Shown: positions 44,303 through 53,845, numbered from the stretch's first letter. The stretch: 64,000 nt of DNA from Pontiellaceae bacterium B1224 (GCA_029432815.1 JAROBA010000005.1:62001-126000), one strand, 5' to 3'. Made by a program: numbers and translations. Notes: generated by a model from the letters alone, not told the origin.

Positions 44303-46369
44303 TTAATCCGTTAGAAGCTCAAACTTTTCATTCGATTTTATGGTGGAGCGTAATTCCTGCTCATCAAGTTGCCCGGCCCGAATATAGACCTTACGCAGCA
44401 TCGGAAGATCCAGTGGACTATTCATAAAAACATCTTCACATTCACGAAGGTCGAGTGTTTCAATCTGCAGATTATGAAGGTCCCCAAGATAAAACCGCCC
44501 TTTTAAAACGGGCTTGAAGGTACGAAACGAAAGAAACCGTAACAAACATTCCTGCGAGCCCCATTGATCCCAGATTAACAGCCGGATTTTTTCTTCGGAA
44601 TGCAGGGCCAGTATTGAGTCTTCAACACGGTACTGCAACTTAAGCGGAGCTCTCGGCTCGGTCACATACTCAAGAAGCGACTCTACGACCGAAACATAGC
44701 CATCCCAGTCGGATCGAGCTGCGTGATCATAGGCGACAATCCGCTCCATCAAGGCTGGATGTGTTGAATTAATCGTTCGGGCCTGCAGAAGAAAATCGGT
44801 CAATTGCGGGATTGAGGGACGCTGATTTTCTGAAAAATTAAAGGAGGAAAATGCATCGACCAGTAAGAGATAATCCGCCACATCACTCGTAGGCTCAACC
44901 GGATTTTCAAGTGCGCTCGTAAAGTTCAGCACAATGCAATTCAGCGAGAAACGCTGGAGCCTGGCACTGGCGCAATCAGGATCCAATGCCAAGGCCAAAG
45001 CCGTCAACTTTCGTGCTTCCCGAACAGTTTCAACCGGCCGAATAAAAATGCCAAGCCTTTTGAGATCACTGGCCGACGTCGCCAATTTCCGAGCCTGCAG
45101 GATTCGTTCCTCAGCAGAACGATCCAGCTCTTCCTGATATAAGATCGTAACGGACTCCGCCTTCGATTCAAATCGGGCCGCCCGTTTTTGTTCCAGAGCC
45201 GCTCTCTCCTGTTCCAGAGCCGCCCGTTCTCGTGCCTGAGCCGTTTCACGCTGGTGCCGTTTTAAATTCTGAATAAATAATACGCTAACGACAGAAAGAG
45301 ACACAATCGCAGCAAATGTGATGGCCGCCGGAATCCGATTTCGGGCAAGGAACAGGCGTGCTTCCCGAAAAAATCCCGGCTCTTCAGCAAACGTCGAATA
45401 GCCCCCTAGAAAATTAGCAATTTCATTTCGAAGCTCTTCAGCCGATTCATACCGTTCATCAGGTAATCGTGCCAGCGCCTTCATGGCAACCGCTTCCAAC
45501 GCCTCAGGAATATGCTGTTCCGGATACTGCCGACGAGGTGGCTTCACCATTCCTTTACGCGTTGCTTCAAGAATCTCATCCGGTGACCCAAGAAAAGGCG
45601 GCTGCCCGGTCAAAATCAGATGGAGCATACATCCCAACGCAAAAACATCGGTACGGCGATCTTTCCCGGAGCCGGGAACCACCTGCTCAGGAGCCATAAA
45701 ACCAAGGCTCCCCTTAATCTCTCCCACCAACGTCATATTATCGATCGGTCTCAATGCACGCGGCACGTCATCCTCGCCATCCTCCATTTCACCAATTTGC
45801 TTGGCCAACCCCCAGTCGCACACCAACACCTCTCCAAACTCATCGGACTGGATATTTTCCGGTTTTAAGTCAAGATGAATGATTCCTTTCGAGTGGGCGT
45901 AGGCAACGGCATCGCAGACCTTTAGAAACACATGCAACAGATCACCTCGATCGTTCAGCAGCCGATCGGAGACTTGATCCGCCAGCGTGATATTTCCCTT
46001 CAGATCCATTGTAAAAAAAGGCCGGCCGTCCTCATCAATCCCGGCATCATGAATCGTAATAATATTCGGATGGTTTAACGAAGCGGTCAGCCAGGCCTCA
46101 TGCACAAAAAGATCATAAAACTCCGGACCCCGATCTACCCGCAGCCGCGCCATAGCCACCCAGCGTCGGGTATGCGCATTGAAGGTTTTGTAGACCTCCT
46201 TCACCGCCCCCTTTCCCAGCAGCACACTGTCTTGAAAGCGGACCGTGGATTCTCTCAACTCGGTATACGACGGACAAAGCGACCGCAATCCTTCCTCATC
46301 CAGCAGTGTCGCCGACGCATAAATAGATTGAAGCCGACGCTGCGGCTTATAGGGTTCAAACGGTTTCAC
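44303..46369 (-). CDS. Membrane Ser/Thr protein kinase linked to ECF sigma factor
   Basis: 688 residues. Kinase domain ~45-320: glycine loop LGKGAVKEVY (51-60), catalytic loop IIHLDLKPENI (Asp 167, Asn 172) and DWG (Asp 185) in place of DFG, then GFMAPEQV and GCMLHLILTGQPPFLG. The VAxK lysine position reads WVAMARLR (71-77): Ala 74 instead of Lys; the DNA gives GTG GCT ATG GCG CGG. One transmembrane helix (~346-368) is followed by an alanine/glutamate-rich coiled coil (~370-420) and a C-terminal sensor-like region without recognised family. Its ATG overlaps the sigma-factor stop (ATGA). In related phyla such pairs are thought to pass an envelope signal to the sigma factor; the missing lysine leaves open whether it phosphorylates or only senses. 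Confidence 0.88.
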   Translation of the reverse strand: MKPFEPYKPQRRLQSIYASATLLDEEGLRSLCPSYTELRESTVRFQDSVLLGKGAVKEVYKTFNAHTRRWVAMARLRVDRGPEFYDLFVHEAWLTASLNHPNIITIHDAGIDEDGRPFFTMDLKGNITLADQVSDRLLNDRGDLLHVFLKVCDAVAYAHSKGIIHLDLKPENIQSDEFGEVLVCDWGLAKQIGEMEDGEDDVPRALRPIDNMTLVGEIKGSLGFMAPEQVVPGSGKDRRTDVFALGCMLHLILTGQPPFLGSPDEILEATRKGMVKPPRRQYPEQHIPEALEAVAMKALARLPDERYESAEELRNEIANFLGGYSTFAEEPGFFREARLFLARNRIPAAITFAAIVSLSVVSVLFIQNLKRHQRETAQARERAALEQERAALEQKRAARFESKAESVTILYQEELDRSAEERILQARKLATSASDLKRLGIFIRPVETVREARKLTALALALDPDCASARLQRFSLNCIVLNFTSALENPVEPTSDVADYLLLVDAFSSFNFSENQRPSIPQLTDFLLQARTINSTHPALMERIVAYDHAARSDWDGYVSVVESLLEYVTEPRAPLKLQYRVEDSILALHSEEKIRLLIWDQWGSQECLLRFLSFRTFKPVLKGRFYLGDLHNLQIETLDLRECEDVFMNSPLDLPMLRKVYIRAGQLDEQELRSTIKSNEKFELLTD

Positions 46370-46965
46370 TCAGGGGGCTCCAGCTCTGCAACCAGTGCTC
46401 GAACTTCAAGAAATAGACGCTTCTTTACGCGCTTACGGAGCGTGTAGACCGATGCCACACTCAATCCCGTTTTATCCGCAACCTCAGCGGCGGAAAGGCC
46501 ATCCATTCCCATCTCAAACACAGTCACCGCCTGTCCCTTAAAAACATCTCGCACACGCTCCAAGGCAACCTCGACAACGTATTCTTCCCATTCGGCCTCG
46601 ATCCATTGATCAATCTCTGAAGGAAGATCCTCTCTACCAATTTCAAACTCTTCTCCAAAAGCATGAATACGCTTCAAGTGCCGATTCTTTGTGCGAAAAT
46701 AGGTCAACGCAGCGTTGCGAATCACCATACTCAACCAAGTGCGAAATCGGGCTTTTGACCGATCGTACCGTTCCAGGTCCCGAGTGAGCAAAATGAGTAC
46801 CTGCTGAGAGATATCTTCGATATCTGCCGCATCGACCCCCATTTGATTTAGAATATAATAAATGAACCGGCGGTAATGATTTGAAAACTCCACCCACGCC
46901 TGTTCGTCATGAAGATCACAGGCGCGCTGAAGCAAAGTATAGCTGGTTTGTTTCTCCTCAAACAT
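46366..46965 (-). CDS. ECF-type RNA polymerase sigma factor
   Basis: 199 residues. Sigma region 2 (~10-90): DLHDEQAWVEFSNHYRRF, DAADIEDISQQVLILL and RYDRSKARFRTWLSMVIRN, the usual core-binding and -10 recognition pattern. Region 4 (~135-190): GQAVTVFEMGMDGLSAAEV with the helix-turn-helix VADKTGLSVASVYTLRKRVK. There is no region 3, as expected for ECF. No anti-sigma gene follows; instead the kinase gene overlaps by four bases. Upstream (47061-47095) lies a variant of the same TGTCC-N20 element found before six other units, which suggests the factor may direct its own transcription and that of the polysaccharide genes. That link is inference. Confidence 0.92.
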   Translation of the reverse strand: MFEEKQTSYTLLQRACDLHDEQAWVEFSNHYRRFIYYILNQMGVDAADIEDISQQVLILLTRDLERYDRSKARFRTWLSMVIRNAALTYFRTKNRHLKRIHAFGEEFEIGREDLPSEIDQWIEAEWEEYVVEVALERVRDVFKGQAVTVFEMGMDGLSAAEVADKTGLSVASVYTLRKRVKKRLFLEVRALVAELEPPE

Positions 46966-47060
46966 AATTAATCAGGTTCTTTCCTTAAAATCGCAGGTGC
47001 ACTAATGATTCCAGGCTTGCACGCGCCCCGAGAGCCCAGCCAAACAAGTACGCCTTCATC

Positions 47061-47095
47061 TGTTCATGACCAGCACAATTTCTAATTAGGAGACA
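47061..47095 (-). promoter_or_regulatory. Variant TGTCC-N20 element upstream of the ECF sigma gene
   Basis: Minus strand TGTCTCCTAATTAG: TCCTAATT as in the other copies but with two extra bases after TGTC. Twenty nt after TCC stands CATGAACA. It lies 96 bp before the sigma start. Weaker than the other six copies. Confidence 0.4.
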
Positions 47096-47263
47096 CCAAT
47101 CCCCTAATTCGATGGATGATTGTTTGACGTATAAAAACAGCTTAGCGAAAAACTTCCCAGATGATTGATGTGATAACTTCATACGCACCGACACCATGTC
47201 GCGTTCACATAACAGCCCTCCTTGCTCAGACACGAAGGGCTCTGAGGTTACTAAGGACTTTTT

Positions 47264-49057
47264 TTATTCGACGATTACCCTATAAAACTCCGTATGCTCG
47301 TTTTGCGGGGGTAGAACAACCGTCGTGGTCGGTGGTGTTCCCACCGCATTAGTGACCGTTTCCCAACTACTGCCTATCATGAGATTTAGCTTGCTCTGAA
47401 CAGTGTAGATGAAATCTCCATTCGCATTCCATGTCAGCGAGTTGTCATCATTGATAAGGGCGATGACCGGCACATCGGGTACTGTCGCTTTTGTCGGATA
47501 TCCGTGAATATCGATTTCACGTCCCATAACGCGCCCCCCCGGATTTGCGTCTTCAGAGAAATTAAAGGTGACCGATTTTACGCCGGTTGCCATTACATTA
47601 TGACTGGCCTCAAAAATAGAGACCCTTGTCCAATAAAAGGTCGGATTATTGGGAGCCCAGTTCGTTGCCTCAGCCAGAATGGCTTTCGAATCATCCACAT
47701 AGGTCACCTCCACTTCGTAACCCTGATTGGAGCGCCCTTTACTACCGGTTGTCCACCCGGCAATGCTGACGATATTGGTGATGTCATAACCCAGCGTATT
47801 GACCGACACGTCAAAATCGACCGTAACGCTGGCTCCTGAATCCCACATCACGAAAGCAGTTTCATCGTTATTCGTGATGATCGTCCCCATAATGAGTCCG
47901 TCAAAAAGCTTTGCATGCTGGGTATCGGTGGTTGTTCTGGAATCATTCCCCTTTGTGCCCGAGCTGCTGAGATAATAGATCTGAGCTAAATCGTTTGTAC
48001 TGAAAGCAGGAAACTCCTCAAAATCCGACGACTCGACCGTATAATCAAGTTCGGCTGCGGGCGGTATCTTGGCCTCAATTTCAAACTGAGCCGAATCCAT
48101 ATTTCCGCTATCATCGGTCACAGTCAGCGTTACGGTGTAGATATTCGTCTCCGTATAGGAATGGGCAACACTGATACCCTCTCCCGTGGTTCCATCACCG
48201 AAATCCCAATAATAATTAGTAATGCTTCCGGAGGAGACACTGCTTGATCCATCGAAAACAACCTCGAGCGGGATGCTTCCGAATTCCGGCGTTGCACTGG
48301 CATAAGCAATCGCATAATCTGGCTCAACCGCGTTGTAGAGATTTGCGATTTCGGCCGCCGACAGTTCGTTGTCATACACCCGGAAGTCATCCATTAATCC
48401 CTTGTAAAAAGCGCTCGATCCACCATCGCTACCAATAATGAAGTCCGTGATACCCCCCATGGAACCATTAAACGGCCCTGTAGCTGAACTATCATGCCAA
48501 AGGGCCCCGTTCAGATAAATGGCCATATAGCCGCTAGCAGCATTCTTAGTAAAAGTCCAATAATTCCACGGCCCCCTTAAAACGGAGGCATCAGCGCTTC
48601 CAACATATTTTGAAATGCGATCGCGAACTCCAGTAGTACCCTCGCTGTAAGCCGCATCAAAATAGACCGTCGTGCCGTTGGGCAAATGAACATTGAGCAT
48701 CCGAGTACTACCCGCATACCCTGAAAATCCATTCATATTCTGGGGGTTTGACAAATCGCCCGCACACCAGAATGAAATCGTTAGTTCGTCTGAAACTGTC
48801 GATAAAACATCCCCGAATCCCGAAACCTGGCAATCCGTTCCATTCATATCAAGTGCGCCTCCGCCATCGACCCCGCTCGTCCAAACCGGATTAACCGCCG
48901 TGCCATTGTATCCATTTCCAGATGAGTCGAATGCCGTGGTTCCACTGGTTTCATCAAATGTCCAATGCCCCACCAAAGCGGCCTGCGTTGCAGCACCTAT
49001 CAGTAACCCTGCCACCAGCACACTATTCCGACTCATGACTTTATTTATTGTTTTCAT
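47264..49057 (-). CDS. Exported LamG-PKD protein with FYRV-type tail
   Basis: About 597 residues from the ATG at 49057 (AAAGGA six bases upstream); further in-frame ATGs and a GTG lie up to 49096. Signal peptide to ~26 (ending ATQA). LamG jelly roll ~28-245 (LVGHWTFDETSGTTAFDSSG, GLMDDFRVYDNELSAAEI), the standard LamG_3 pattern. PKD domain ~250-335 (YYWDFGDGTTGEGISVAHSY). Then a discoidin-like sandwich ~345-520 and a C-terminal module ending EFYRVIVE. No catalytic residues are seen; expected to bind glycans at the surface. The tail ending matches the proteins at 4895 and 33076. No TGTCC-N20 element is found upstream. Confidence 0.78.
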   Translation of the reverse strand: MKTINKVMSRNSVLVAGLLIGAATQAALVGHWTFDETSGTTAFDSSGNGYNGTAVNPVWTSGVDGGGALDMNGTDCQVSGFGDVLSTVSDELTISFWCAGDLSNPQNMNGFSGYAGSTRMLNVHLPNGTTVYFDAAYSEGTTGVRDRISKYVGSADASVLRGPWNYWTFTKNAASGYMAIYLNGALWHDSSATGPFNGSMGGITDFIIGSDGGSSAFYKGLMDDFRVYDNELSAAEIANLYNAVEPDYAIAYASATPEFGSIPLEVVFDGSSSVSSGSITNYYWDFGDGTTGEGISVAHSYTETNIYTVTLTVTDDSGNMDSAQFEIEAKIPPAAELDYTVESSDFEEFPAFSTNDLAQIYYLSSSGTKGNDSRTTTDTQHAKLFDGLIMGTIITNNDETAFVMWDSGASVTVDFDVSVNTLGYDITNIVSIAGWTTGSKGRSNQGYEVEVTYVDDSKAILAEATNWAPNNPTFYWTRVSIFEASHNVMATGVKSVTFNFSEDANPGGRVMGREIDIHGYPTKATVPDVPVIALINDDNSLTWNANGDFIYTVQSKLNLMIGSSWETVTNAVGTPPTTTVVLPPQNEHTEFYRVIVE

Positions 49058-49209
49058 TTTCATTCCTTTTTTCATTTTTGTGACGTTTCTCCACACAAAA
49101 AAATGCTGCCGATTCTACGCCCCCCACATCGCATCAGTTTCATACTTCACACTGATTCTCGACTAATAACTTTTCGACCCTGTAAAATCAGGAAAATCGC
49201 GACGACAAA

Positions 49210-50940
49210 CTATGGCTCAGACGGAGCATACAGCTCAAATTCCCAGATCGTCGGCCCGGCTGTCGCTTCCATAATCTGCAAACGGAATCTGGAGCCCGTA
49301 ACCGTTGGGAACTCATCCTTCTGGCTATTTTCGGGGTTTCCTCCGACGAACACCGTTTCCCAGCCCCCGTTATTCACCTGAATTTCATACGAACGTATGC
49401 GGTCTTTATATTCCACAATTTTTGCGCCATTCACCGAAACCGGCGAGCCGAAGCCCACTTCGATCCAAGGCGTCGACTCACCGGTTGAAGCCCAGCGCGT
49501 TGACAAGCTGCCATCGAACGCTTTCTCCACCGAATAGCTGGAGCTATGCGTACTGCTTGCACTCACAGATTGATTCTGCGCAATATTTGGTTCCGTCGAA
49601 ACTTCGGGAACAATGGGAATACTGTTACCCACCACCTCAACCTCAGTAAGGCTCAGCGCATGTTCACCCGCCAGCTGGACCTTAACATATTGGCCGATTT
49701 TACCCCCCACCGGTACGGTTGTCGGACGTTCCGCCGGTGCGGCCTGATGGCTGGACCAGACCTCAGTCTGTTTTTCATCTAATACGTATATCGTATAATC
49801 ACTGAGTTTCGCCGCACCACCGGCCCCGGTCTGGTTCCAGATGTTGATCTCATTAAGGAAGTAATCTTCTCCGAGATCCACCTGCCACCAGGCATTCACC
49901 TCACGTTCAGTGCACGTTACAGATGCATCGGCTCTCTTGCTGCTGGTCTGACCATCAATCGCTCTTCCAGGCTCTGCGCCATAGGCTGTACTGGACTGTG
50001 TGGCCGTTTTATTCAACGCAAGATTATAAGGAACAGGAGCCACGCCGTCTTTCGTTTGAACCACTTTTTTAATGGTTCCATCCTCATTATAATATAAGTA
50101 ATCAATACATACCGAACGTCTGTGACTGCGGCCACTAAGCGCTGTGTTATGATAGAAAATATACCATCGCCCCTTGTACTTGACGATCGAGTGATGATTG
50201 GTCGCGCCCCCTGTAACCTCAGCATCCATCAGAATGCCTTGGTAGATAAACGGCCCCATCGGAGAATCGCTGGTGCAATAGGCGATCGGTTTTTGTACAC
50301 CGGTTGCATAGGATAAATAATAGATTCCATTTCGTTTGTGCATCCATGGCGCTTCATAAAAATTTTGAATCTCTAAGTGCGTCACGCCTCCATGCGTCTT
50401 CATATCATCATTCAGTTCCACAATTCTTAACTCACCATAATGACCGCCCCAATAGAGATAGGCCTGCCCGTCATCGTCAATAAAACAGGCCGGATCGATC
50501 TCGTCTGTTCCCTCGATATACGATCCCGAGTCTGTAAAAGGACCGGAAGGCGAACGGCTCGTTGCAACGCCAATTCGATTCTTATTATTCTTATCCCGCG
50601 CCGGGTAATAATAATAGTAGGTGCCGTCTTTATAGGCACAGTCCGGAGCCCATAAATGTCCGCGTTTGGCCCAGTTGATATCATCCGTATGCATGATCTG
50701 CCCATGATCCGTCCACGTCACCAGATCCTCCGAAGAAAATACATGATGTCCATTCATCGAACCATAGCTCGTTGCATTATCCTGATCGTGCGAAGGATAA
50801 ATCCACATCTTGCCGTCTTCCCAGACATGTGCTGATGGGTCTGCTGTAAATAGGTGGGTGATAATAGGGTTCGCCCCAAACGACAGGTACCCCATCGATG
50901 AGGACAACATCACCGCTGCAACCATTTTTAACTTCTTCAT
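49210..50940 (-). CDS. GH43 glycosidase with two discoidin-type (CBM32-like) domains
   Basis: 576 residues; signal peptide (ending LSFGA). Five-bladed propeller ~23-310 with the three GH43 acids visible: base Asp 34 in FTADPSAHVW, Asp 149 in DEIDPACFIDDDG, acid Glu 196 in NFYEAPWMHK. RGHLWAPDCAYKDGTYYYY and DAEVTGGATNHHSIVKYKG are typical of the arabinofuranosidase/xylosidase/galactosidase subgroup. F5/8 type C domains follow at ~315-440 (ALNKTATQSSTAYGAEP, WWQVDLGEDYFLNEI) and ~450-575 (AFDGSLSTRWASTGESTPW). They would hold the enzyme on its polymer. It lies 68 bp after a close paralogue and in the same transcription unit. Confidence 0.92.
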   Translation of the reverse strand: MKKLKMVAAVMLSSSMGYLSFGANPIITHLFTADPSAHVWEDGKMWIYPSHDQDNATSYGSMNGHHVFSSEDLVTWTDHGQIMHTDDINWAKRGHLWAPDCAYKDGTYYYYYPARDKNNKNRIGVATSRSPSGPFTDSGSYIEGTDEIDPACFIDDDGQAYLYWGGHYGELRIVELNDDMKTHGGVTHLEIQNFYEAPWMHKRNGIYYLSYATGVQKPIAYCTSDSPMGPFIYQGILMDAEVTGGATNHHSIVKYKGRWYIFYHNTALSGRSHRRSVCIDYLYYNEDGTIKKVVQTKDGVAPVPYNLALNKTATQSSTAYGAEPGRAIDGQTSSKRADASVTCTEREVNAWWQVDLGEDYFLNEINIWNQTGAGGAAKLSDYTIYVLDEKQTEVWSSHQAAPAERPTTVPVGGKIGQYVKVQLAGEHALSLTEVEVVGNSIPIVPEVSTEPNIAQNQSVSASSTHSSSYSVEKAFDGSLSTRWASTGESTPWIEVGFGSPVSVNGAKIVEYKDRIRSYEIQVNNGGWETVFVGGNPENSQKDEFPTVTGSRFRLQIMEATAGPTIWEFELYAPSEP

Positions 50941-51008
50941 ATTAACTCCATTTAAACTTCTACTTGCCCAGCCTGCGCGGGGGACATAGTGGAAAAACAG
51001 TATGAAAC

Positions 51009-52619
51009 CTAGGGAGTCGGCTCAGCATACAACTCCAGTTCCTTGATGGTCGGCCCGTCAGTCGCTTCCGTAACCTGCAAACGGAACTTGGAGCCGGTAA
51101 CAACGGGGAAAACAACCTTCTTATTTGAACTGGGGTTTCCACCGGCAAAAGCCGTTTCCCAATCCCCATTAAACACCTGAATTTCATACGAACGAATACG
51201 GTCACGATATTCCACAATTTTCACGCCATGTACTGTAACGGCTGAGCCGAAGTCCATCTCGATCCACGGAGTCAATTCACCGGTTGAAGCCCAGCGCGTT
51301 GACTGGTCGCCATCGAATGCTTTATCCACCGAGTAACGGGAGCTATGCGTACTGCTTGCACGCGCGGATTGATTCAGCGCAATATTCAGGTCCGTATCAA
51401 CTTCAGGAAGAACGGGAATACTGCTGCCCATCACCTCGACCTCAGCAAGGCTTAATGCATTTGTACCGGCCAACTGAATTTTAACTGTTCTTCCAACTGC
51501 ACCACCCACAGATACGGTTGCGGGGCGTTCGGCCCCTGCGGCCTGATGACAGGACCAGACTTCAGCCTGGTGGCTATTCAATACTGAAATCGTATACGCA
51601 CTGAGTCCGGCAGCACCGGTTTGGTTCAATATATTGATATCATTGATAATATAGTCTGCACCCAGATCCATTTGCCACCCAGAGGCTGTGCTGGACTGTG
51701 TGGCAGATTTGTTCAACGCAAGATTGTACGGAACAGGAGCAACGGACTCCTTCGTTTGCACCACCTTTTTGATGGTTCCATCCTCATTGTAATACAGGTA
51801 ATCAACACACACGGAACGTCTGCAGCTAATATCACTAAGCGCTATGTTATGATAGAAGATGTACCAGCGCCCCTTGTACTTAACGATCGAGTGATGATTG
51901 GTGGCGCCCCCTGTAACCTCAGCATCCATTAGAACACCACGATAGGTAAATGGGCCGGTCGGGGAAGGACTCGTGCAATAGGCGATCGGTTTTTTCACAC
52001 CGGTTGCATAGGATAAATAATAAATTCCGTTTCTTTTATGCATCCATGGCCCCTCATAAAAATTGGGCAGTTCTACATGCGTTACTCCGCTGTGACTCTT
52101 CATGTCATCATTCAATGTAACAAATCGTAAGTGATGACCGCCCCAATATAAATACGCCTGTCCGTCATCATCCACAAAGCAGGCCGGATCGATCTCATCG
52201 GTCTCCGCAATAAATGATCCCGAGTCTGTAAAAGGACCGGCAGGAGAGCTGCTGGTTGCAACGCCAATTCGATTCTTATTTTCCTTATCTCTCACGGGAT
52301 AATAATAGTAGTAGGTTCCATCTTTATACGCACAATCCGGCGCCCACAAATGCCCGCTGCGGGCCCAGCTGATATCGTCCGTATGCATGATCTGCCCATG
52401 GTCCGTCCAGGTCACCAGATCCTCCGAAGAAAACACATGATGCCCGTTCATCGAATTATAGCTCTTCGCATTATCCTGATCGTGCGAAGGATAAATCCAC
52501 ATCTTGCCGTCTTCCCACACATGGGCCGACGGATCCGCTGTAAACATATGCGTGATGATGGGATTCGCCCCGAAAGACGGCAATACCATCACTGCCAAAA
52601 ACACCTTTAACCTCTTCAT
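51009..52619 (-). CDS. GH43 glycosidase, tandem paralogue with shortened first discoidin domain
   Basis: 536 residues, colinear with the 49210-50940 product and nearly identical over long stretches of the propeller (SHDQDN, MNGHHVFSSEDLVTWTDHG, DAEVTGGATNHHSIVKYKG). The catalytic triad is kept: base Asp 29, DEIDPACFVDDDG, FYEGPWMHK. Note FYEGPW for FYEAPW. In the first discoidin domain ALNKSATQSSTASG jumps directly to WQMDLGADYIIND, an in-frame loss of about 31 residues including the AIDG loop that usually shapes the ligand site, so this domain is probably not functional. The second discoidin domain is complete. The pair is a tandem duplication followed by divergence. It starts 31 bp after the GH86-like gene. 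Confidence 0.9.
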   Translation of the reverse strand: MKRLKVFLAVMVLPSFGANPIITHMFTADPSAHVWEDGKMWIYPSHDQDNAKSYNSMNGHHVFSSEDLVTWTDHGQIMHTDDISWARSGHLWAPDCAYKDGTYYYYYPVRDKENKNRIGVATSSSPAGPFTDSGSFIAETDEIDPACFVDDDGQAYLYWGGHHLRFVTLNDDMKSHSGVTHVELPNFYEGPWMHKRNGIYYLSYATGVKKPIAYCTSPSPTGPFTYRGVLMDAEVTGGATNHHSIVKYKGRWYIFYHNIALSDISCRRSVCVDYLYYNEDGTIKKVVQTKESVAPVPYNLALNKSATQSSTASGWQMDLGADYIINDINILNQTGAAGLSAYTISVLNSHQAEVWSCHQAAGAERPATVSVGGAVGRTVKIQLAGTNALSLAEVEVMGSSIPVLPEVDTDLNIALNQSARASSTHSSRYSVDKAFDGDQSTRWASTGELTPWIEMDFGSAVTVHGVKIVEYRDRIRSYEIQVFNGDWETAFAGGNPSSNKKVVFPVVTGSKFRLQVTEATDGPTIKELELYAEPTP

Positions 52620-52650
52620 AACAACTCCATTCTATCATTGTACATTACAT

Positions 52651-53808
52651 CTATTTTGCCCGGGCGATGATCAACTTCGGGCGCAGCCCTGTGTCCGCAT
52701 GCTCCTTCGACGCGATCTGAACCACACGCCCGTCATAATGATAATCACCCGGCGTGTAGTAGCTGTTTTCATATTCATTCACATTATATCGGACCAACCG
52801 CACAACCACGAACGTGACATCCAGCGGCGCCCCATCTTCAGAAATGGATTTGATCGTATCGGTTACATCCAGATAGTTCTCAACATATTCCGACGAATGA
52901 AAAGAAACGGCACCGACGAACTCACCACAAAGGCCTAAACCTGTTACGGGACCATCGGTAAACCCGCGCGTAATGCCCCCATAGTTATACGGCAGCTTTT
53001 GGCTGACGTAACTCAGTTTGTTGCCCAGCCCCACCAAAGGTCCCTTTGACTGAGGTACCCCCAGCTTAAATATAAATATGCCGCCATCATCGCCCAATCC
53101 AGCGGGACCATGAACGGCTGAAACCTCCAGAATCTGAGCCATACTGATTCCAAACAACAAATCTTCGGTATCAATCTGCCTGCGGTCAAAATTTCCACCC
53201 GTACTCGTGTTATATTCCGTAATCACCAGAGGAATGTCGGCATTAGGATCGTTACGTGCGTTGGCAATACCTTTCCGGGCATTCAACATAATTTCTTCCG
53301 ATCGGGCGGCATCTTCTCCATAGCGATGGTAATCATACATGCCATAGTTCCAGGGATTGGAATCGCTATGCTTCCCATAGATGTCCGTTTTAACTTTTTC
53401 CCAGGAAACACTCCCCCAGCCATGGGCGTCCTCCGATGGATACGGATGATCCCAATCAATGTAGAAGTTCGATGATTTTGTCTGCCTTAATGGATCCTTC
53501 CGAATCGCTTTCGACGCCATAGCAAAAGCAGCTGCAGAGGTGATGCCACGGTCATCCGCCAACGAAGAAAAAGAAGGTTTAAACCAGGTGCGATGTTCGG
53601 TAATTCCATACCAATTAAAATAATCATAGCCCGTCGTGAGTGCCGGATCGCCGCTGGCCCCCATTATTCTCGGGATGCGATAGCCATTCGGAGCTCCAAG
53701 AACGATCGAATATTCCTCCAGGGCAGCACCGGCCGAAGCCCACCCCGCCATCACTACAACTATTCCTGGCACCCAACCGATCACCTTCAATACACTCTCT
53801 CTCCACAT
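52651..53808 (-). CDS. GH86-like enzyme (agarase/porphyranase type), internally shortened
   Basis: About 385 residues from the ATG at 53808 (MWRESVLKVIGW, hydrophobic export signal to ~25); an in-frame start at 53835 would leave almost no leader after the promoter element. YDYFNWYGITEHRTWFKPS, RGITSAAAFAMASKAIRKDP, YGMYDYHRYG and PLVITEYNTSTGGNFDRRQ are GH86-like, the last holding the probable nucleophile Glu. GH86 enzymes are usually 600 residues or more. Here the sequence passes from KDPLRQTKSSNFYIDWD straight to the DYHRYG part, and I find no Asn-Glu-Pro acid/base segment. So about a third of the barrel seems lost and the enzyme is likely inactive, or a binding protein. The exact palindrome at 53348 is read as SNPWN close to the shortened part. 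First gene of a three-gene unit with both GH43 genes. Confidence 0.6.
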   Translation of the reverse strand: MWRESVLKVIGWVPGIVVVMAGWASAGAALEEYSIVLGAPNGYRIPRIMGASGDPALTTGYDYFNWYGITEHRTWFKPSFSSLADDRGITSAAAFAMASKAIRKDPLRQTKSSNFYIDWDHPYPSEDAHGWGSVSWEKVKTDIYGKHSDSNPWNYGMYDYHRYGEDAARSEEIMLNARKGIANARNDPNADIPLVITEYNTSTGGNFDRRQIDTEDLLFGISMAQILEVSAVHGPAGLGDDGGIFIFKLGVPQSKGPLVGLGNKLSYVSQKLPYNYGGITRGFTDGPVTGLGLCGEFVGAVSFHSSEYVENYLDVTDTIKSISEDGAPLDVTFVVVRLVRYNVNEYENSYYTPGDYHYDGRVVQIASKEHADTGLRPKLIIARAK

Positions 53809-53845
53809 CACTCTTGTACGAGGCCTTCGTGCCACGAATTCAATT

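Noticed and set aside
46985-47233. An 82-codon minus-strand frame before the sigma gene
   Set aside because: It covers the promoter-like element, has a non-protein-like composition and no recognisable feature.
50960-50990. Another TGTCC-N20 element before the 49210-50940 GH43 gene
   Set aside because: TGTCC is present on the minus strand but is followed by CCCG instead of YAAT, and the second block does not fit; the gene is probably read from the upstream promoter.
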